A stretch of DNA of 63,147 nucleotides from NCBI GenBank assembly GCA_045648785.1, contig JAZROP010000004.1, forward strand, positions 1 through 63,147, read 5' to 3'. Made by a program: the position numbers and the translations under genes. Within the stretch, counting starts at the first letter, position 1; every line of letters begins with the position of its first letter. The stretch is from RGIG7450 sp045648785 (GTDB taxonomy: Bacteria > Bacillota > Clostridia > RUG12999). Under the pieces are notes generated by a model, which did not search any database, was not told where the DNA came from, and was given only the letters and a program-made list of their open reading frames with translations. Positions 9,205-16,590 of this stretch are shown one piece after another.

Positions 9205-9768
9205 ATGATATATAACCTTGTTACCGGATTTATGCATTTTTGGTATAAAGCGTGGTTCGGTGCGAAAATTACCGGAGTTGAGAATATACCGTCAGATGGT
9301 GGGTGCATTGTATGCGGCAATCATATAAGCAATCACGATGCAGTATTTGTTGCAAGCTATTTTCCGAGAAGATGTCTGTTTCTTGCGAAAAAAGAACTGT
9401 TTGTACCGGTTATAGGTCCGATTCTGAAAAAACTCGGCGGTATACCTGTTAACCGGAGTTCGAACGATATTGGCGCAGTGAAAGCATCGCTGAGGACATT
9501 AAAATCGGGAAAGCCATTGGTGCTTTTTCCGCAGGGAACAAGGTGTAAGGACCTGAAATTTGAAGATTTTAAAAATGGTGCACCATTTATGGCTGTTAAA
9601 ACAGGAGTGCCCATTATCCCGCTTGGAATAAGCGGAAAATATAAAATGTGCGGCGGGCTAAGACTTGCGTTTGGAGAGCCTGTTTATCCTGAAAAATGCG
9701 ACGGAGACGAACAACTGCTTGCACAAAAGCTTTATGAAAGTATAGAAGGTTTGGTTAACAATGGCTGA
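9205..9768 (+). CDS. plsC: 1-acyl-sn-glycerol-3-phosphate acyltransferase
   Basis: 187 residues, short but complete for bacterial PlsC. Transfers the second acyl chain onto lysophosphatidic acid at the inner face of the membrane to make phosphatidic acid. The catalytic box NHISNHDAVF (His-x4-Asp) lies near residues 33-42, GGIPVNRSS at about 78-86 binds the glycerol phosphate, and LFPQGTR at about 108-114 is the third acyltransferase block. The short hydrophobic N-terminus probably associates with the membrane. The gene starts four bases after cmk ends and overlaps the ispH-rpsA start by eight bases, so translation is likely coupled. Confidence 0.93.
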   Translation: MIYNLVTGFMHFWYKAWFGAKITGVENIPSDGGCIVCGNHISNHDAVFVASYFPRRCLFLAKKELFVPVIGPILKKLGGIPVNRSSNDIGAVKASLRTLKSGKPLVLFPQGTRCKDLKFEDFKNGAPFMAVKTGVPIIPLGISGKYKMCGGLRLAFGEPVYPEKCDGDEQLLAQKLYESIEGLVNNG

Positions 9769-12058
9769 AATAATTCTTGCGAAAAGTGCAGGATTCTGCT
9801 TTGGAGTAAAAAGGGCGGTCAGCGAGGCTGAAAAGCTTGCCGATGAGCAAAGCGGAATTATAAATACATATGGTGAACTGATACACAATACTCAGGAAAT
9901 AAATCGACTTATGGATAAAGGGCTTGTTCCGGCCGAGTCGGAAAAAGAAATTACAAGCGACAGAGTTATCATCAGAACTCACGGCGTGGGTGAGGATGTT
10001 ATAGATAAGCTGACGGAAAAAGGGTGCCAAATTACCGATTTGACCTGCCCATATGTAAAAAAAATTCATAATATTGCAAAAAAGTATTGCAAAATGGGTA
10101 TAAAAACTGTTATAATAGGAGATGGCTTTCACCCTGAAGTAATTGGAATCAGGCAAAGATGCTCTGAAAACAGCGTTATTCTGCAGGATGCTTCACAGGT
10201 GAAGGACGTGATAAGTGAGGATGAACCAATTGCGGTTGTTGCCCAAACGACGCTTAACAGACATACCTTTGAAACTGTCAAAGAAGAGATACTTCGGATA
10301 AATCCGTCCGCCGAGATATTTGACACAATCTGTTCGGCAACAGCAGAAAGACAGCTTGAGGCGGAAAGAATTGCACAAAAATCGGATGTGTTTTTTGTTG
10401 TAGGCGGAAAACATAGCTCAAACACAAAAAAACTTGAAGAGGTTGCAAAAAAAGTGTGTAAAGACACTTATCATATAGAGTGTGCAGGCGATATAAAAAA
10501 GGAAATGCTTGCAGGCAAAAAAAATGTGGGTATTACGGCCGGGGCTTCCACACCCGACCAAATTATAAAGGAGGTATATAATACCATGGAAAATCTTTCA
10601 AATCAGGAAAACCTTAATTTTGAGGAACTGCTGGAAGAATCATTAAACTATTTAAATACAGGGGATACAGTAAGCGGCATAGTTGTTGATGTGCGCCCGA
10701 ACGAGGTTGTACTTGAGCTTAGCGGCTGTAAGTATAACGGTATAATAGATCTTGATAATCTCAGTGGCGACCCAAGTCTCAGCCCTGCTGACATTGTAAA
10801 AGTAGGCGATGAAGTCGAAGCTTTCGTTATTCAGGTGGACGACAATAACGGACAGGTTAGACTTTCAAGAAAAAAACTTGAACAGGAAAAAAGCAGAGAA
10901 GCTCTTAAAAAAGCGTTTGAAGCTGAAGAAATCCTTGAGGGTGAAGTTACCCAAATTGTTAAAGGCGGAATGAATGTTCTTATTGGAGAATCCATTGTTT
11001 TTGTTCCTGCTTCTCAGGCTTCTGACAGATATGTTGAAGACCTTGAAGCTTTTAAAGGTGCAAAAGTTCAGCTTAAAATCATTGATATGGGCACACAGGG
11101 AAGAAGACGCAGAATAGTTGGTTCTGTAAAAGCTGTTTTAAAAGAAGAAAACAAAAAGAAAAGAGAAGCTTTCTGGGCTGATGCTGCTGAAGGCAAAACA
11201 TACACAGGTACAGTTAAGTCAATAACACCTTTCGGTGCATTTGTTGATATCGGCGGCGTGGATGGTCTTGTTCACATTTCCGAACTCTCCTGGAAAAAGA
11301 TTTCTCATCCTTCTCAGGTTGTTAAAGAAGGCGAAGAAATTGAAGTATTCATCAAATCTCTTGATAAAGAAAAACAGAAAATCTCTCTTGGTTCTAAAAA
11401 AGAAGAGGACAATCCATGGACAAAGTTCATGGCTGACTATAAAGTTGGCGATATCGCAAATGGTACAGTTGTTAGACTTGTTCCATTTGGTGCATTCGTT
11501 GATATTGGCGGCGTAGATGGACTTATCCATATCTCCGACATTTCATGGAGAAGAATTAACCATCCATCTGAAGTTCTTTCCGAAGGACAGGTTGTTGAAG
11601 TAAACATTAAAGCAATTGATGAAGAAAAACAGAAAATCTCTCTCGGTTACAAACGCGTTGAAGATAATCCGTGGGAAATCTTTAAGAGCAAATACTCAGT
11701 TGGCGACACAGTGAAATGTAAAGTTGTAAGAATTGCATCTTTCGGTGCATTTGCTGAAATTGTTGAAGGTGTAGATGGTCTTATCCACATTTCTCAGATT
11801 TCTTACGACAGAATTAATGCGGTTGCAGATGCTTTAAAACCGGGTGACGAGGTTGAAGCAAAAATTGTTGAAGTTAAAGAAGAGGACGGAAAAGTTTCTC
11901 TTAGCATCAAAGCTCTTTTAACTCCTCCTGAAGTACCTGCCGAAGAAGCAGAAGAGGATGAAGGTGCTGTAACAGAAGACATGCCCATGTCTGTTGGTAC
12001 AGAAAACACAGTTACTCAGTTTGAAGTGGCTATGGAAGAAGCAAACGACGCTGAATAA
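9761..12058 (+). CDS. ispH-rpsA: Fused 4-hydroxy-3-methylbut-2-enyl diphosphate reductase / ribosomal protein S1
   Basis: 765 residues with two unrelated halves. Residues 1-275 are IspH, the last MEP-pathway enzyme, which reduces HMBPP to IPP and DMAPP; the 4Fe-4S ligands Cys13, Cys96 and Cys191, the substrate His42, His74 and His124, Glu126, and the SSN motif at 219-221 are all present. Residues 300-717 hold five S1 RNA-binding domains (about 300-370, 390-455, 478-545, 563-630, 647-717); the second is the most divergent and the third and fourth are nearly identical around FGAFVDIGGVDGL. The tail is acidic. This fusion is known in Clostridia. A strong internal ribosome site with an in-frame ATG at codon 276 lies exactly at the domain border (see 10568). 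Confidence 0.97.
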   Translation: MAEIILAKSAGFCFGVKRAVSEAEKLADEQSGIINTYGELIHNTQEINRLMDKGLVPAESEKEITSDRVIIRTHGVGEDVIDKLTEKGCQITDLTCPYVKKIHNIAKKYCKMGIKTVIIGDGFHPEVIGIRQRCSENSVILQDASQVKDVISEDEPIAVVAQTTLNRHTFETVKEEILRINPSAEIFDTICSATAERQLEAERIAQKSDVFFVVGGKHSSNTKKLEEVAKKVCKDTYHIECAGDIKKEMLAGKKNVGITAGASTPDQIIKEVYNTMENLSNQENLNFEELLEESLNYLNTGDTVSGIVVDVRPNEVVLELSGCKYNGIIDLDNLSGDPSLSPADIVKVGDEVEAFVIQVDDNNGQVRLSRKKLEQEKSREALKKAFEAEEILEGEVTQIVKGGMNVLIGESIVFVPASQASDRYVEDLEAFKGAKVQLKIIDMGTQGRRRRIVGSVKAVLKEENKKKREAFWADAAEGKTYTGTVKSITPFGAFVDIGGVDGLVHISELSWKKISHPSQVVKEGEEIEVFIKSLDKEKQKISLGSKKEEDNPWTKFMADYKVGDIANGTVVRLVPFGAFVDIGGVDGLIHISDISWRRINHPSEVLSEGQVVEVNIKAIDEEKQKISLGYKRVEDNPWEIFKSKYSVGDTVKCKVVRIASFGAFAEIVEGVDGLIHISQISYDRINAVADALKPGDEVEAKIVEVKEEDGKVSLSIKALLTPPEVPAEEAEEDEGAVTEDMPMSVGTENTVTQFEVAMEEANDAE
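10568..10588 (+). promoter_or_regulatory. Internal ribosome-binding site and ATG at the IspH/S1 junction
   Basis: AAGGAGG at 10568-10574 is followed after 11 bases by ATG at 10586, in frame with the fusion (codon 276, opening MENLSNQENL). Initiation here would give a free 490-residue S1-like protein with all five S1 domains. Seen directly; use of the site is inferred. Confidence 0.6.
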
Positions 12059-12071
12059 TTTTAAAATTGCT

Positions 12072-12100
12072 AAAGGGACCGGGTAGCCGGTCCCTTTTTA
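12072..12100 (+). terminator. Intrinsic terminator of the cmk-plsC-ispH-rpsA operon
   Basis: Stem AAAGGGACCGG / CCGGTCCCTTT around loop GTAG, followed by TTATAT. Confidence 0.92.
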
Positions 12101-12140
12101 TATCAAATTTGAACAAAAAATAAAAAATTTCATGAAACTC

Positions 12141-12169
12141 TTGACAATTTCGTTTAACTTTGGTATAAT
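12141..12169 (+). promoter_or_regulatory. Promoter of the tRNA cluster
   Basis: Perfect consensus boxes TTGACA (12141-12146) and TATAAT (12164-12169) with a 17-bp spacer, 42 bases before the first tRNA. Confidence 0.9.
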
Positions 12170-12211
12170 AACTAAGTCGCTGTACGAGAATAATTAAGTA
12201 CGAGCATACTT

Positions 12212-12286
12212 GCGGGTGTAGTTCAATGGCTAGAATCTCAGCCTTCCAAGCTGATTGTGTGGGTTCGATTCCCATCACCCGCTCCA
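12212..12286 (+). tRNA. tRNA-Gly (anticodon TCC)
   Basis: Acceptor arms GCGGGTG / CACCCGC pair fully, the anticodon loop reads CTTCCAA, GGTTCGATTCC forms the T loop, and CCA is encoded (12284-12286). Confidence 0.95.
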
Positions 12287-12302
12287 TTTTAATTTCATAT
12301 AT

Positions 12303-12379
<77 letters not shown>

Positions 12380-12413
12380 CCGATCCCAGCCGGGGTTGGA
12401 CAAGGTGTTAGAT

Positions 12414-12491
12414 GGTGGGTATAGCTTAGTTGGTTAAAGCACCAGATTGTGGTCCTGGGGAGCGTGGGTTCAAGTCCCATTACCCACCCCA
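12414..12491 (+). tRNA. tRNA-His (anticodon GTG)
   Basis: Acceptor arms GTGGGTA / TACCCAC, plus the His-specific extra G at position -1 (12414) facing C73 (12488). Anticodon loop TTGTGGT; CCA encoded. Confidence 0.95.
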
Positions 12492-12552
12492 TTACCCTTG
12501 ATTTACATGCCGTTAATCCGCCATGAGGATAGCGGCAGTTTAAATCTTGTAT

Positions 12553-12628
12553 TGGGATGTAGCCAAGTGGTAAGGCACCAGACTTTGACTCTGGCATTTC
12601 GTAGGTTCGAGTCCTGCCATCCCAGCCA
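12553..12628 (+). tRNA. tRNA-Gln (anticodon TTG)
   Basis: Acceptor arms TGGGATG / CATCCCA, anticodon loop CTTTGAC, T loop GGTTCGAGTCC, CCA encoded. Confidence 0.95.
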
Positions 12629-12633
12629 TATTC

Positions 12634-12709
12634 GGGCTATTAGCTCAGTCGGCAGAGCACCTGCCTTTTAAGCAGGGTGTCCCGCGTTCGAATCGCGGAT
12701 AGCTCACCA
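12634..12709 (+). tRNA. tRNA-Lys (anticodon TTT), first copy
   Basis: Acceptor arms GGGCTAT / ATAGCTC with one G-U pair, anticodon loop CTTTTAA, T loop CGTTCGAATCG, CCA encoded. Five bases after tRNA-Gln. Confidence 0.95.
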
Positions 12710-12712
12710 AAG

Positions 12713-12797
12713 AAAACGGCAAAGCCGTTTTCAAGTAAAATACCGGAGCCGGGAAATTTCCCGGGTTTCCGTCAATATATAGGTCGGATTTTCTGAC
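12713..12797 (+). other. Hairpin-rich spacer between the two tRNA-Lys genes
   Basis: Three stems in a row: AAAACGGC/GCCGTTTT around AAA, the palindrome CCGGGAAATTTCCCGG flanked by CGGA and TCCG, and GGTCGGA/TCTGACC. The first could act as a weak terminator or a processing signal. No gene seen. Confidence 0.5.
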
Positions 12798-12809
12798 CAC
12801 CCCATATTT

Positions 12810-12885
12810 GGGCTATTAGCTCAGTCGGCAGAGCACCTGCCTTTTAAGCAGGGTGTCCCGCGTTCGAATCGCGGATAGCTCACCA
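12810..12885 (+). tRNA. tRNA-Lys (anticodon TTT), second identical copy
   Basis: Base-for-base repeat of the copy at 12634-12709, including the encoded CCA; the identity extends a few bases upstream (CATAT...GGGCTAT context). Confidence 0.95.
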
Positions 12886-12886
12886 C

Positions 12887-12919
12887 ATCGGAACAAGTTT
12901 TGCTTGTTCCGATTTTTTA
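12887..12919 (+). terminator. Intrinsic terminator of the tRNA cluster
   Basis: Stem ATCGGAACAAG / CTTGTTCCGAT with loop TTTTG, then TTTTTAT. Confidence 0.92.
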
Positions 12920-12977
12920 TACAAAAACACTTTTCTTTAATGGATTGCTGTGATATAATCTTATTGAGGTGAAAATA

Positions 12978-13178
12978 ATGCAGGAACTTATTAAAAGAAT
13001 AAATGAGCTTTCAAAAAAATCCCGTGAAGAGGGGCTTAATGAGGAAGAAAAAGCCGAACAGGCAGAGCTTCGTCAAAAATATATTCAGAAATTCAGACAG
13101 GGTATGGAAAACACCCTTAGCAATGTCTATATAATGGACGAAAAAGGAAATAAGAAAAAAGTGGGGAAGAAAAAATAA
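12978..13178 (+). CDS. UPF0291 (YnzC-like, DUF896) small protein
   Basis: 66 residues, cytoplasmic, highly charged. The order RINELSKK ... LNEEEKAEQAELRQKYI ... FRQGMENTLSNV is the core of the DUF896/UPF0291 family; B. subtilis YnzC is the model and forms a helical hairpin. The family's biochemical role is not established. ATG at 12978 is chosen because GAGGTGA lies six bases upstream; an in-frame GTG at 12969 overlaps that site. It stands alone between the tRNA terminator and the hairpin element at 13258. Confidence 0.9.
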   Translation: MQELIKRINELSKKSREEGLNEEEKAEQAELRQKYIQKFRQGMENTLSNVYIMDEKGNKKKVGKKK

Positions 13179-13257
13179 TTAACATATTGTGAATATGTCT
13201 GCTTTTCAAAATGGGATCGATATGTCAATAAAAAGGATAACGAATTGAAACAAAAAA

Positions 13258-13317
13258 GCACTTGCATTCGGCGGTTGGTCTTAGGGAGAAATCACCGTTG
13301 TAAGTGCTTTTTTTATA
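13258..13317 (+). repeat. Intergenic hairpin element, copy 1 of the GGTCTTAGGGA family
   Basis: An outer stem (AAGCACTTGCA with TGTAAGTGCTT) encloses TTCGGCGGTTGGTCTTAGGG followed by AGAAATCACCG, and ends in TTTTTTT. The inner part can pair GGTT with AATC-type bases, leaving GGTCTTAGGGAGA as a loop. The same core recurs at 41570 and, inverted, at 41827, each with different outer arms. The T-tract means this copy also works as a terminator for the UPF0291 gene. Confidence 0.7.
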
Positions 13318-13578
13318 TTTCTGTAAATTCACCATTATCAAATTTATATTTTCTTACTTCACAACCCCAACCGGCTTCGTCTTTATAATCGTGAGAGAAT
13401 AAAAATGTGCCGTCCTGAAGTGTTGCAATTTCTGTTGAACCATATGGAAAATATGAACCTGATAAACCGCGGTCATAATTCCATTTTTTCAGCATCCATA
13501 CCGATTCTGTCGATTTTGTCAATGGCTATTCCCTGAACATGGCCGGTGTTCATACCGTCAACTTTTATATTTATATTT
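13313..13578 (-). pseudogene. Remnant of a larger protein downstream of the GDPD gene
   Basis: Right after the GDPD stop, one frame reads INIKVDGMNTGHVQGIAIDK and then IDRIGMDAEKM before a stop; a second frame then reads LKKWNYDRGLSGSYFPYGST and ends EVRKYKFDNGEFTEI. Both parts look like pieces of one protein of beta-propeller type (N-terminal and C-terminal ends), joined with most of the middle missing. The second piece alone is an ORF of about 69 codons but its only starts lack a ribosome site. I infer a deletion-derived pseudogene; the parent family is not identified with confidence. Confidence 0.5.
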
Positions 13579-13583
13579 TTCTC

Positions 13584-14309
13584 TTATTCTAAAATGTTAG
13601 TGGTTATAAAATCTACGCCCCAGGAAACAAGTTTTTCAGCAGCTTCTTTATCGTCACATGTCCAGCAATTTACTTTTATGTCCTTGGAGTGGAGAAAAGC
13701 GATATTTTCTTCTGTCAGACAGTCATATTTAACATCAAGGTTCAGGGTGTTATTGATAAGCTTCTCTATAACCTCATCGGTAATTTCTTTGGTTAGCCAC
13801 TGGATTTCGGCATCCTTCAAAAGACTGCGGAGAATGATGCAGTTATCAAGCTTGAAAGAAATAAATATCATATTTTCGAGATATTCTTCACCACGAATTT
13901 CTTCTATAATTTTTTCAATATCCGGCTTTTCAAAATAGTTTTTCAGTTCAAGAACACATTTTTTACCGTATTTTTTGCAGATTTTAATATAGTCCTTTAA
14001 AAGAGGAATTCTTATATCCTGACGGTTAAAAGAACCATCCAGGTCGGGCAAAATAATGTTTTCAACAGCTGAATAGGGGTTTTCTTCTACGTTGATTTCA
14101 ATAGTTTCAAGGCTTACTCTCTTGGTAGTTTCGTCGTGTATTACAACAAATTTTCCATCGGCGGTTTTGTGAATATCTGTTTCTACACCGAAATAGCTTC
14201 TGTTGCCGGCAGCAACAAATGCCGGATAAGTATTTTCCTGTTCAATGCCGCTGAGCCCACGGTGGGCAATTATTTTGGTATTGTCTGAGTTGATTTTGAT
14301 TGTGTCCAT
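13584..14309 (-). CDS. Glycerophosphodiester phosphodiesterase
   Basis: 241 residues, complete for the GDPD family, which hydrolyses deacylated phospholipids (glycerophosphodiesters) to glycerol-3-phosphate plus an alcohol in a Ca/Mg-dependent TIM barrel. The catalytic region HRGLSGIEQENTYPAF (residues 17-32) and GVETDIHKTADGKFVVIHDE (near 38-57) contain the catalytic His pair and the metal-binding Glu and Asp; the barrel ends with VNCWTCDD and GVDFITTN. No signal peptide, so probably cytoplasmic. GGAGG lies six bases before the ATG. Its flanking genes on both sides are broken, so it seems to be the survivor of a decaying cluster. Confidence 0.92.
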   Translation of the reverse strand: MDTIKINSDNTKIIAHRGLSGIEQENTYPAFVAAGNRSYFGVETDIHKTADGKFVVIHDETTKRVSLETIEINVEENPYSAVENIILPDLDGSFNRQDIRIPLLKDYIKICKKYGKKCVLELKNYFEKPDIEKIIEEIRGEEYLENMIFISFKLDNCIILRSLLKDAEIQWLTKEITDEVIEKLINNTLNLDVKYDCLTEENIAFLHSKDIKVNCWTCDDKEAAEKLVSWGVDFITTNILE

Positions 14310-14815
14310 AATATCCTCCTGGTTATGTTTATTATAATTGGAATGATTATCAACTGTAAGGTTATTCCGGGTATAGTGTCAAATATACCACCTGATATGA
14401 ATGCATAAAAAGAAAATGGCTTGTCGGCAAGCCGAGTAAAATTGCTTTGACAACACCCCATACAATCCATCCGGAAATTATTGCCGAAATTAGACAAAAA
14501 TATAAATATCCGGTTGAATATTTTTTGATGGGAGTAAAGTATGCCGACTGTAAATCCATATGCGGCAAGCTCACACGCCATCCATATGGAATTGGGAGAA
14601 AAATAATAATCCTCGAAAACGGGCAGGATTGCTCCAACAAACAGTCCATACTTTGCGCCGCAAATGAGTCTGCAAAGAATAACGGGAATATGCATTGGAA
14701 GCAAACTGTCGCCTGTTTCCTTTATCTGCATGGTGAAAAAGGGGAGAGTTATTCCAATTGCCAGAAACAGTGCAGAAAGTATGAAATTTTTTAATATAGG
14801 TCTATAAGTAGGCTT
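14310..14815 (-). pseudogene. Broken ECF transporter S component (membrane protein)
   Basis: Three stretches in two frames together spell one six-helix vitamin-type S component: SALFLAIGITLPFF, LLPMHIPVILCRLICGAKYG and CELAAYGFTVGILY (one frame), then GYLYFCLISAIISGWIVWG and VVKAILLG (second frame), then FYAFISGGIFDTIPGITLQL (first frame again). The frame changes near 14515-14534 and near 14425. The 5' end has no start codon before an in-frame TAG and runs into a terminator hairpin at 14833-14870; the 3' end reads into the GDPD gene. S components deliver a substrate to the EcfA1-EcfA2-EcfT module; the substrate here cannot be told. Confidence 0.75.
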
Positions 14816-14832
14816 CGTGTAATCATTCTATG

Positions 14833-14870
14833 CAAAAAGTCGTATCAAAAGAATTTCTTTTGATACGACT
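14833..14870 (-). terminator. Long hairpin at the 5' end of the ECF-S remnant
   Basis: Arms AGTCGTATCAAAAGAA and TTCTTTTGATACGACT pair over 16 bp with almost no loop; on the - strand the stem is followed by TTTTTGC. The gene it once served is not present upstream (14880-15000 has no ORF). Confidence 0.7.
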
Positions 14871-15014
14871 CATAAATCTCTGCATCAATTTTATTATACT
14901 ACTGTGCGGCTGATTTGTCAATAATAACTAAGGTAAGTTTTGGGAGGGGGGATTTGTTTATTAACCATTCAAACGCATACCTCTCGGTCGATGACATAAA
15001 CACACCACTAAAAC

Positions 15015-15043
15015 GAAAAAAGCCGTACAAAGTACGACTTTTT
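15015..15043 (-). terminator. Original terminator of the tRNA-Leu/tRNA-fMet operon
   Basis: On the - strand, AGTCGTAC-TTT-GTACGGCT followed by TTTTTTCG. It directly follows the tRNA 3' fragment at 15045-15092 and was separated from its operon by the 11-kb insertion. Confidence 0.75.
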
Positions 15044-15044
15044 C

Positions 15045-15092
15045 ATTTGGTTGCGGAGGGCGGATTTGAACCACCGACCTTCGGGTTATGAG
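15045..15092. repeat. attL: 48-bp copy of the tRNA-fMet 3' part
   Basis: Identical over 48 bases to 26156-26203. It runs from the 3' flank through the encoded CCA, acceptor, T arm and anticodon loop (TTATGAG) of an initiator tRNA on the - strand, then the identity ends. The 5' half of a tRNA is absent here, so this is the displaced half-site. Confidence 0.93.
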
Positions 15093-15211
15093 TTCAAAAT
15101 GGCACTTAACGCGAAATGCACTAATGGTTTAAAATTGCACGTATTTTCGCTCTTTTTAGCAATTTGTCTGTTAGCGTTTTTTCATATCTTTTCGCAAGTT
15201 TTCACATAAAC

Positions 15212-15233
15212 AATGGACAAGTAATGGACAAAC
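15212..15233. repeat. Left integrase arm-site pair
   Basis: Two tandem 11-bp units AATGGACAAGT and AATGGACAAAC just past the int stop. The same pair occurs, same orientation, at 26068-26089 near the other end. Position and spacing fit arm-type sites bound by the N-terminal domain of tyrosine integrases. Confidence 0.65.
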
Positions 15234-15235
15234 AT

Positions 15236-16450
15236 TTAATGTGCTTGTTTTTGAAATATAACACCGGATAGGGTTTCTGCTGCTTGTTCACTTGCCTTTT
15301 CAATTATGTGTGAATAGATGTCCGTTGTAGTCGAAACCTTTTCGTGCCCTAACTGCTTTGACACAGTTACCACATCAACGCCCTGCGTTATCAGAATGCT
15401 TGCAACGGTGTGCCTGAATGCTTTAGGGTTTACATGAGGAAGATTGTGTCGCTTAGAAAATTTACGCTGCCAATCGGTTATACTGTCCGGATGCATAGGT
15501 TTGCCGTCACTCTGAACAAAAACAAAATCATTTTCTATCCATCGGTCAGAGCCGATTACACCTATAGTTTGAGAACCTTGCCAACGGTCGCCGTTATTGT
15601 ATTTCAAGTTTATATATTCTTTTCGGTATTCCTGAAGGAGCGGTAATATTTCTATAGGGAATTTTACTTTGCGGGCCTTGCGTGTTTTTGTAGATGTCTC
15701 ATAAACGCCGATTTTTGGTGAATAAAGGACATTATTTTCAATGTATAGAATTCTGTTGACCTTATCTATTTTATCCCATTTTAACCCTAAAATCTCGCCC
15801 CGACGGCATCCTGTTACCATAAGCAATAAAGTGAGCAGCCTATATTTTAACGGCTCCTTTTCTAAACATTCGAGTATTTTTTGTGTTTCATCAATTTGAA
15901 AATAGTTTACCTCTGTTTTTTCAACTTTTGGAGGAGTTGCTTTTCTTGCAGGATTAAAAGGTATTAGCAGTTCTTTTTCTGCCTGCGAAAGTATGGATGA
16001 TATAAAGCGGTGGTACTCTAAAATGGTTTTACTGGAGAGCTTACCGCCGGTTTTTCTATTCATACCTTCCTGGGCAAGCTGCCTGTAAAAGTCATTCAGA
16101 TGTTTTGGGTGTAAGTCGCAGAGCTTAATATGGCCGATGGCCTTGTTTGTCAGTTCTGTAAAACTTTCATAACGCTCTATTGTGGAAAGCTTGAGTCCGG
16201 AGCATTTTTTTAACTCGATTACATAGCGAGAATATTCGGCAAAGTTTTGTTTATTATCTCCTGTTAAGCCGTTTCGAACCTTTTCCTCAAATAGCGTTGC
16301 CTGACGATTCAGTTCTTTCTCTATCTGTCTTTCTGTCATGCCGGCAGACGGCGTCCATGTAATTTGCTTTATAATCTGCTTATCTTCAATATCATAGCCG
16401 GCAGAAACTCGTATTTGATATGATTTACCTCTTTTTCTTATGCTTGCCAT
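15236..16450 (-). CDS. int: Tyrosine recombinase/integrase of the element
   Basis: 404 residues. Catalyses site-specific integration and excision at the 48-bp tRNA core. N-terminal AP2-like arm-binding domain (residues 1-60, SIRKRGKSYQIRVSAGYD), then a SAM-like core-binding domain (about 70-180), then the catalytic domain with TGCRRGEILGLKWDKID (first Arg), a beta-hairpin Lys, NPKAFRHTVASIL (Lys in place of the first His, then Arg-His) and LGHEKVSTTTDIYSHI with the nucleophile Tyr. All catalytic positions are present. GGAG precedes the ATG at 16450. As usual for such elements, int lies at the end next to its attachment site and is read toward it. Confidence 0.95.
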   Translation of the reverse strand: MASIRKRGKSYQIRVSAGYDIEDKQIIKQITWTPSAGMTERQIEKELNRQATLFEEKVRNGLTGDNKQNFAEYSRYVIELKKCSGLKLSTIERYESFTELTNKAIGHIKLCDLHPKHLNDFYRQLAQEGMNRKTGGKLSSKTILEYHRFISSILSQAEKELLIPFNPARKATPPKVEKTEVNYFQIDETQKILECLEKEPLKYRLLTLLLMVTGCRRGEILGLKWDKIDKVNRILYIENNVLYSPKIGVYETSTKTRKARKVKFPIEILPLLQEYRKEYINLKYNNGDRWQGSQTIGVIGSDRWIENDFVFVQSDGKPMHPDSITDWQRKFSKRHNLPHVNPKAFRHTVASILITQGVDVVTVSKQLGHEKVSTTTDIYSHIIEKASEQAAETLSGVIFQKQAH

Positions 16451-16590
16451 AAAAAATACACTCCTTCTTTATCGTTGACAAAATGGAGCGCATATGATAA
16501 AATATAACCGTGGTTGGTGTGTATTTTATATAAATATGCACTACGGGCCGCTTTTGGTGTTCCAGCACCGGAGCGGTCTTTTTTATTTGT

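Noticed and set aside
16540..16585. Hairpin CCGCTTTTGGTG ... CACCGGAGCGG with T-tract on the + strand, between int and the repressor gene
   Set aside because: It points against both flanking leftward genes; may be a weak two-way terminator, but no + strand gene needs it, so it is not listed as a feature.
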